Shown in pieces: positions 23,357 to 29,550 of a DNA stretch of 29,550 nucleotides. Every line of letters starts with the position of its first letter. Positions within the stretch are counted from its first letter, which is position 1. Source of the DNA: an uncultured Alistipes sp. (GTDB lineage Bacteria > Bacteroidota > Bacteroidia > Bacteroidales > Rikenellaceae); assembly GCA_900542505.1 (NCBI GenBank), contig UQNV01000027.1, positions 1 to 29,550 of the forward strand. The letters run 5' to 3'. The notes under the pieces were generated by a model. It saw only the letters and a list, made by a program, of their open reading frames with translations, was not told the DNA's origin and did not search any database. The position numbers were made by a program, and so were the translations under genes.

Positions 23357-25588
23357 TTATCGTCCGCTGCGGCGCGAAGAGCGGCGGACGTGCATCGACC
23401 CCCTGCGGTCGTCGGCCGGGACGCTCTCGACTCCGGGCAGCACCAGTTCGAAGTCGAGCTGGCGCTTGCGCAGGTCGGCCCCCTTCACGCGGATGCGCAC
23501 GGCATCGCCCAGCGTGAAGCGTCGGCCGGTTGCACGGCCCACAATCTCGTAACGCTGCTCGTCGAAGGCGTAGTAGTCGCCCGGAATGTCGCGCAGGAAC
23601 GACATTCCCTCGATGTGGGTCTCGTCCAGTTCGACGTAGACGCCCCATTCGGTCAGACCCGAGATGTGGCCGTCGAACTCCTCGCCGATGCGCTCCTTCA
23701 TGAACTCCACCATCTTGTACTTGATGGAGGCGCGTTCGGCCTCGGCGGCCACCACCTCGCGTTCCGAGGCGTGCTCGCAGAGCTTCTCGAGCGTCGTCCG
23801 GTCGGCCGACTTGCCTCCCTCGAGATAGCGTGCCAGCAGACGGTGGACCATCATGTCGGGATAGCGGCGGATGGGCGAGGTGAAGTGCGTGTAGTAGGGG
23901 AAGGCAAGGCCGTAGTGACCGATGTTGTCGGTGGTGTAGTAGGCCTTGGCCATCGAGCGGACGGCCATCGTCGTCACGGCGTTCTCCTCGGTCGAGCCCT
24001 TGATTTGGGCGAAGAGCTTGTTGAGCTCCTTGGCCACGGCACGCCCCTTCGAGGCCTTGAAGATGTGGCCGAAGCGGAGGATGAACTGGCGGAACCGGTC
24101 GAGCTTCTCTTCGCTGGGCGAGTCGTGGACGCGGTAGACCATCGTGCGCTCGACATGGCGCCCCTTCTCGGTCTTGCGGCGGCCGCAGAACTCGGCCACG
24201 CGGCGGTTGGCCAGCAGCATGAACTCCTCAATCATCTGGTTCGACTCCTTCTGCTCCTTGAAGTAGACGCCCAGCGGCTTGCCCGACTCGTCGAGGCGGA
24301 ACTTCACCTCCTCGCGGTCGAACGAGATGGCACCGTGCTTGAAACGCTCGCGGCGCAGCCCCTGGGCCAGGCGGTTGAGCGTCAGAATCTCCTCGGCGTA
24401 GTCGCCGCGGCCGGTCTCGATGACCTCCTGTGCCTCGGCATAGGTGAAGCGGCGGTCCGAATAGATGACCGTGCGGCCGAACCACTCGTCGAGCAGCTCG
24501 AGGTTCTCGTTGATGGTGAAGACGGCCGAGAAGCAGAGGCTCGCCTCGTGGGGCCGCAGCGAGCAGAGTTCGTTCGAGAGGCGCTCGGGCAGCATCGGTA
24601 CGGTGCGGTCGACCAGGTAGACCGACGTGCCGCGCTCCTCGGCTTCGGTGTCGATGGTGTCGTGGGGGTGGACATAGTGGGTCACGTCGGCGATGTGGAC
24701 GCCCACCTCCCATACGCCGTCGCTTATGCGGCGTACCGACAGCGCGTCGTCGAAGTCCTTGGCATCGGCCGGGTCGACCGTGAAGGTGGTCACGCGGCGG
24801 AAGTCGCGCCGGCGGTCGATTTCCTGCTGCGTGATGCGGCTGTCGATGGCGGCGGCCGCCTCCTCGATTTCGGGCTCGAAGCGGTAGGGGAGCTCGTACT
24901 CGGCCAGAATGGCGTGCATCTCCGTGTCGTTGTTGCCCGCCAGACCCAGCACGTCGACCAGCTCGCCCACGGGGCTCTTGCTCCCGAGCGACCACTCGGC
25001 GATGCGGACCACCACCTTCTCGCCGTCCTTGACCTGGGGATACTTCTTTTTGGGCAGGAAGATGTCCATGGGCATCTTGCGCGAATCGGCCTTGACGAAA
25101 ATCTGGTGAGCCCCCACCTCCGCAACGCCGACATAGGGCTTGCGGCTCCGCTCGATGATGCGCGTCACCTCGCCTTCCATCTCGCCGCTGCGCGTCTTGT
25201 GGGTGACGACCACCTCGATACGGTCGCCGTCGAGGGCGTTGGCCGCATTGCGCTGGTTGACGAAGATATCCTTTTCGAGCCCCTCGACGCGGACGTAGAG
25301 CGAACCTCCCGAGGTCATGTCGGCAATGCCCTCGTAGTGGGGCAGATGGGAGTTGGCGAGGCGGTACTTGCCGCGCGAGCACTCCTCGATGATGCCCTGG
25401 TCGAAGAGCCGTTCGAGGATGTCGAACGTCTCGCGGCACCCCTCCTTCGAGGCGCCGCCCGAGACCGAAGCCAGGTGCTTGAGCGTGAACTTGTTGTTGG
25501 GGAACTCGCGGAATACGCCCAGAATGACGGCTTCGCGGTCGCGTTTTCCTGCTCCTCTGGCGGAGCGTGTTTTCGTCTTTCGTGTCAT
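23357..25588 (-). CDS. rnr: Ribonuclease R
   Basis: RNase R is a processive 3'-5' exoribonuclease that degrades structured RNA. The 743-residue protein has an N-terminal winged-helix segment (about 17-78), cold-shock-like OB domains (about 85-230), the RNB catalytic domain (about 260-590) and an S1 domain (about 650-720, EFDGHISGLTEWGVYVELD). The catalytic acidic cluster is visible in VDPADAKDFDDAL as Asp272, Asp278, Asp280 and Asp281. The basic tail ends in RRSSRRSGR. The same frame stays open far upstream, but the ATG at 25588 (MTRKTKTRSARG) overlaps the stop of the M20 gene as TGATG and gives a normal N-terminus. A terminator follows 145 bases downstream. Confidence 0.96.
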   Translation of the reverse strand: MTRKTKTRSARGAGKRDREAVILGVFREFPNNKFTLKHLASVSGGASKEGCRETFDILERLFDQGIIEECSRGKYRLANSHLPHYEGIADMTSGGSLYVRVEGLEKDIFVNQRNAANALDGDRIEVVVTHKTRSGEMEGEVTRIIERSRKPYVGVAEVGAHQIFVKADSRKMPMDIFLPKKKYPQVKDGEKVVVRIAEWSLGSKSPVGELVDVLGLAGNNDTEMHAILAEYELPYRFEPEIEEAAAAIDSRITQQEIDRRRDFRRVTTFTVDPADAKDFDDALSVRRISDGVWEVGVHIADVTHYVHPHDTIDTEAEERGTSVYLVDRTVPMLPERLSNELCSLRPHEASLCFSAVFTINENLELLDEWFGRTVIYSDRRFTYAEAQEVIETGRGDYAEEILTLNRLAQGLRRERFKHGAISFDREEVKFRLDESGKPLGVYFKEQKESNQMIEEFMLLANRRVAEFCGRRKTEKGRHVERTMVYRVHDSPSEEKLDRFRQFILRFGHIFKASKGRAVAKELNKLFAQIKGSTEENAVTTMAVRSMAKAYYTTDNIGHYGLAFPYYTHFTSPIRRYPDMMVHRLLARYLEGGKSADRTTLEKLCEHASEREVVAAEAERASIKYKMVEFMKERIGEEFDGHISGLTEWGVYVELDETHIEGMSFLRDIPGDYYAFDEQRYEIVGRATGRRFTLGDAVRIRVKGADLRKRQLDFELVLPGVESVPADDRRGSMHVRRSSRRSGR

Positions 25589-26688
25589 CAGTTTTCGAAT
25601 ATTTGCAGGGCGAGACGTTTCATGAAGCCGATGCCCACGGGAATCGCCCGTTCGTCGGGGCAGAAGGTGGCCGTATGGGGCCGACCCGCGTCGGGGCCGA
25701 CTCCCAGCCGGTAGAAGAGCGCCGGGTATTGGGTGCAGTAGAAGCCGAAATCCTCGGCCGTCGTGCGCAGCGGGAGCATCTCGACCCGGTGGTCGGGCTT
25801 GGCGGCCAGCACGGCCAGACGCGTGAGCACCTCGTCGTTCACGACGCACGGATAGCCGCGGTTGATATCGACCTCGGTGCGGATGCCGTGGCGCGCATCG
25901 ATGTCGGCGGCGATGTTGCGCAGCCGCAGCTGGATGATGTCGCGCTCGCGTTCGTCGAAGGTGCGCAGCGTACCCTCCATGTAGACCTGGTCGGGGACGA
26001 TGTTGGTCGCGCCGTCGGCCCGGACGCGTCCCACCGAGAGGACGCACTCCTCGCCGTTGAGCGCCAGCAGGCGCGTCACCAGTTCGGCGGCGGCCGCCAC
26101 GGGGTCCTTCAATTGCTGGCGCATGGCGCCGTGGCCTCCCGTGCCGTGGAGCGTGAAGCGTAGCTCGTCGCTTGCGGCCATGTACTTGCCGGCGCGGAAT
26201 CCGAGCGCACCCACCTCCAGCCGGGCCTCGACATGCTCGCCGATGACGGCCCGCACGTCGTACCCTTCGAAGGGCTTCTCGGCCAGCACGAGCGACGCAC
26301 CGCCGGGGTTGCACTCCTCGCCGGGCTGGAAGAGCCCGAAGAGGGTTCCCTCGAAGTCGGGTGCGGCGGCCAGCTCCTGCAGTACGCCGAAGAGGATGGC
26401 GGCATGCATGTCGTGGCCGCAGGCGTGCATCACGCCCGGCTGCTGCGACCGCCACGCCACCTCGTTCCGCTCGTCGACGGGCAGTGCGTCGATGTCGGCG
26501 CGCAGCACCACGGCGCGCCGCAGGTTGCCGTGCCCTTCGATGCGGGCCAGGATGCCCGTACGGGCGATGGGGCGGTGTTCGATGCCGAGCCGGGCAAGCT
26601 CTTCGGAGATGAAGCGCGCCGTCCGATGCTCTTCGAACGAGAGCTCGGGGTGCGCATGCAGGTGTCGGCGGAATTCGACGGGGGTCAT
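25588..26688 (-). CDS. M20-family metal-dependent amidohydrolase
   Basis: A 366-residue cytosolic hydrolase of the M20D type (hippurate hydrolase, N-acyl amino acid amidohydrolase or N-acetyldiaminopimelate deacetylase relatives). The dinuclear metal site is visible as Cys90 and His92 in HACGHDMH, Glu124/Glu125 in QPGEE, His152 in GEHVEA, and a C-terminal His in RPHTATF. The lid domain segment GTGGHGAM is present near 182. The start ATG at 26688 (MTPVEFRRHLHAHPE) is preferred over a 32-codon extension without similarity. The stop overlaps the rnr start by one base. The substrate cannot be told from the sequence. Confidence 0.92.
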   Translation of the reverse strand: MTPVEFRRHLHAHPELSFEEHRTARFISEELARLGIEHRPIARTGILARIEGHGNLRRAVVLRADIDALPVDERNEVAWRSQQPGVMHACGHDMHAAILFGVLQELAAAPDFEGTLFGLFQPGEECNPGGASLVLAEKPFEGYDVRAVIGEHVEARLEVGALGFRAGKYMAASDELRFTLHGTGGHGAMRQQLKDPVAAAAELVTRLLALNGEECVLSVGRVRADGATNIVPDQVYMEGTLRTFDERERDIIQLRLRNIAADIDARHGIRTEVDINRGYPCVVNDEVLTRLAVLAAKPDHRVEMLPLRTTAEDFGFYCTQYPALFYRLGVGPDAGRPHTATFCPDERAIPVGIGFMKRLALQIFEN

Positions 26689-26715
26689 GGGTTTCTCTTG
26701 ACTGTTTCGCAGGTT

Positions 26716-26733
26716 CGATTCGGAACCGAATCG
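26716..26733. promoter_or_regulatory. 18-bp palindrome upstream of the M20-rnr pair
   Basis: CGATTCGG and CCGAATCG form a perfect 8-bp inverted repeat around AA, 27 bases before the M20 ATG. It could be a regulator-binding site or a 5'-UTR hairpin. No promoter box with full consensus is visible nearby, so its role is undecided. Confidence 0.4.
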
Positions 26734-26971
26734 GTACAATGGATGAAAAACGTTCCGGACTTCGTCTCCTCCGTCCGAGTGCATGCCAGGCTCCGCGGGC
26801 GGGTTGCCCGTCGGGGCGTCCGGCGCACGATGTGTAAAGATAGGGATAGTTTCCGAATTAAGGAAACATCCGGCGGCTCTTTTTTCGGCCGGAGCACGTC
26901 GCGGGGGCGTTGCCGGGTGGCCGCCCGGGGCAGATTGCCCGGCGGGAGGCGCTGCCGGGGACGGCCGGGGC

Positions 26972-27937
26972 TCAGAAGATGGTCCGGGCGATTTCGATGA
27001 TGTTCTCGGCCTTGCCCATCGGGTAGTAGTGGAGCACGGGGACGCCCGCCTGCTTCAGTTCGCGGCTCTGGGCGATGGCCCACTCGGTGCCGATGCGCCG
27101 CACGGCCTTTGCGTCGTCTCGGTGTGCAAGCACCTCGTGCTCGAGCTCCCAGGGGATGCGGCAGCCGAACGTCTGCGGCAGCAGCGTGAGGTGGCGCACG
27201 GTCGAGAGGGGCTTGATGCCCGGAATAATCGGGACGGTGATGCCCGCCTCGCGGCAGCGGCGCACGAAGTCGAAGAAGCGCGCGTTGTCGTAGAAGAGCT
27301 GCGTGACGACGTACGAGGCGCCGGCATCGACCTTGGCCTTCAGAAAGGCGATGTCGCTTTCGGGCGATGCGGCCTCCTGGTGGGTCTCGGGGTATCCGGC
27401 CACGCCGATGGAGAACTTCGAGTGGTGGCACACCTCCACCTCGCCGTCGACGAATTCGCCGCGGTTCATCGCCGCAATCTGGCGGACGAGGTCCACCGCA
27501 TGGGCGTGTCCCTGGGGATGGGGCATGAAGTGGCGCTCGTTCTGCGACTTGTCGCCGCGCAGCGCCAGCACGTTGTGGAGCCCCAGAAAGTCCATGTCGA
27601 TGAGCGCGTCCTCGATGTCGTACTTCGACAGTCCGCCGCAGATGAGGTGGGGGACCGTCGTCACGCCGTAGCGCTTTTCGATGGCGGCCGAGATGCCCAC
27701 CGTGCCGGGGCGGCGGCGCACGACGTGCCATTCGATGCCGCCGTCGGGGCGCTGCGTCTGCTTGATGCCTTCGCGGTGGAAGGTGACGTTGATGTAGGCC
27801 GGGTCGAACTCCATGAGGGGGTCGATGGCCCCGAATACGCCCCCCATGCCGTCGCCCTTGAGGGGCGGCAGCAGCTCGAAGGCGAAGCGGGTCGTCCGCT
27901 CGGCGAGTGCCCGGTTGATGATGTCGGTAACGTTCAT
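26972..27937 (-). CDS. metF: 5,10-methylenetetrahydrofolate reductase MetF
   Basis: MetF reduces methylene-THF to methyl-THF, the methyl donor for MetH. The 321-residue protein has the TIM-barrel FAD enzyme signatures: catalytic Glu21 in FELLPP, VTFHREG, VLALRGDKSQ with the conserved Asp, SIGVAGYPETH, YVVTQLFYDN, and PIIPGIKPL. It starts at the ATG at 27937, 41 bases after the metH stop, so metH and metF are probably co-transcribed and together close the methyl-THF cycle. No terminator with a T run is evident after the stop at 26972, so read-through into the M20-rnr pair is possible. Confidence 0.96.
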   Translation of the reverse strand: MNVTDIINRALAERTTRFAFELLPPLKGDGMGGVFGAIDPLMEFDPAYINVTFHREGIKQTQRPDGGIEWHVVRRRPGTVGISAAIEKRYGVTTVPHLICGGLSKYDIEDALIDMDFLGLHNVLALRGDKSQNERHFMPHPQGHAHAVDLVRQIAAMNRGEFVDGEVEVCHHSKFSIGVAGYPETHQEAASPESDIAFLKAKVDAGASYVVTQLFYDNARFFDFVRRCREAGITVPIIPGIKPLSTVRHLTLLPQTFGCRIPWELEHEVLAHRDDAKAVRRIGTEWAIAQSRELKQAGVPVLHYYPMGKAENIIEIARTIF

Positions 27938-27978
27938 GTCTTCGTTTCGTGTGTCGTGTCGAAGCGTCCGTGTGCGCT

Positions 27979-29508
<1,530 letters not shown>

Positions 29509-29550
29509 CTGTCTCTTATACACATCTCCGAGCCCACGAGACATCTCAGG
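29509..29550. other. Illumina Nextera adapter and index (artefact)
   Basis: Bases 29509-29527 are the Tn5 mosaic end CTGTCTCTTATACACATCT. Bases 29528-29542 are CCGAGCCCACGAGAC, the Nextera read-2 adapter, and 29543-29550 are ATCTCAGG, which I recall as Nextera i7 index N715. None of this is genomic. Read through, it gives the false N-terminus [12 protein letters not shown] on metH. Confidence 0.99.

Noticed and set aside
22749..23648. 299-codon minus-strand frame spanning the start of the surface-protein gene, considered as its missing N-terminus after a frameshift.
   Set aside because: Its sequence upstream of the breakpoint is basic and has no hydrophobic signal segment, and it runs through the rnr terminator, so it does not supply the missing signal peptide.
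23345..25714. 789-codon plus-strand open frame across rnr.
   Set aside because: It lies opposite RNase R, whose domains and catalytic residues are unmistakable. The antisense translation has no family features.
26835..26842. TATCTTTA on the minus strand, a near-match to the TAnnTTTG promoter box upstream of the M20-rnr genes.
   Set aside because: The last base departs from consensus, no -33 TTG is at the right distance, and the leader would be about 145 bases. Too weak to call.
26849..26867. Inverted repeat GTTTCC-N7-GGAAAC between metF and the M20 gene.
   Set aside because: Six-base arms with a 7-base gap and no T run are common by chance and fit neither a terminator nor a known operator.

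Overview
The window looks like chromosomal DNA from a member of the Bacteroidota, most likely Alistipes or another Rikenellaceae. The evidence is: several TAnnTTTG promoter boxes and almost no Shine-Dalgarno sequences; TlpA-type periplasmic thioredoxin lipoproteins in tandem; a DUF4301 gene; a seven-gene V/A-type ATPase operon in the order usual for Bacteroidota (E, DUF2764, A, B, D, I, K); and high GC. The genus is an inference. The last 42 bases are Illumina Nextera adapter plus index, so this is the raw end of a contig, and the final gene (metH) is cut there.

Layout. Bases 1-305 hold no gene but contain a GC-rich degenerate short repeat, followed by a bidirectional hairpin terminator. From 364 to 5248 a minus-strand operon reads lpxD, tlpA-like, tlpA-like, ruvC, tlpA-like. 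From 5380 to 11035 minus-strand genes read murB, tilS, holA, a lysine-free class IV aminotransferase-like gene, a small membrane coiled-coil gene (DUF6549-like) and coaD. Internal TAnnTTTG promoters precede the coiled-coil gene and coaD. Back-to-back promoters at 11042-11069 separate murB from the plus-strand DUF4301 gene (11118-12551), which ends in a strong terminator.

From 12799 to 20414 lies the V/A-ATPase operon, with its own promoter and terminator. Its proteolipid carries the sodium-type ligand set (with Ser for Thr), which suggests Na+ coupling. Bases 20415-20822 are gene-free with a small tandem repeat. A minus-strand surface-protein gene (20924-22999) keeps a lipobox-like Ala-Ala-Gly-Cys but has lost its signal peptide and start. 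Minus-strand rnr (RNase R) and an M20 amidohydrolase overlap by one base (TGATG). Minus-strand metF and the 3' part of metH form a methionine/one-carbon pair at the right end.

Most of the window is housekeeping: lipid A, CoA, cell wall, tRNA modification, replication clamp loading, RNA decay, methionine synthesis and ion transport. I found no CRISPR array, tRNA, rRNA, insertion sequence, integrase or defence system. The points most worth a second look are the adapter-derived chimeric start of metH, the decapitated lipoprotein gene, the aminotransferase-like protein without any lysine, the three TlpA paralogs with different active-site dipeptides around ruvC, and the promoter architecture at coaD and murB/DUF4301.
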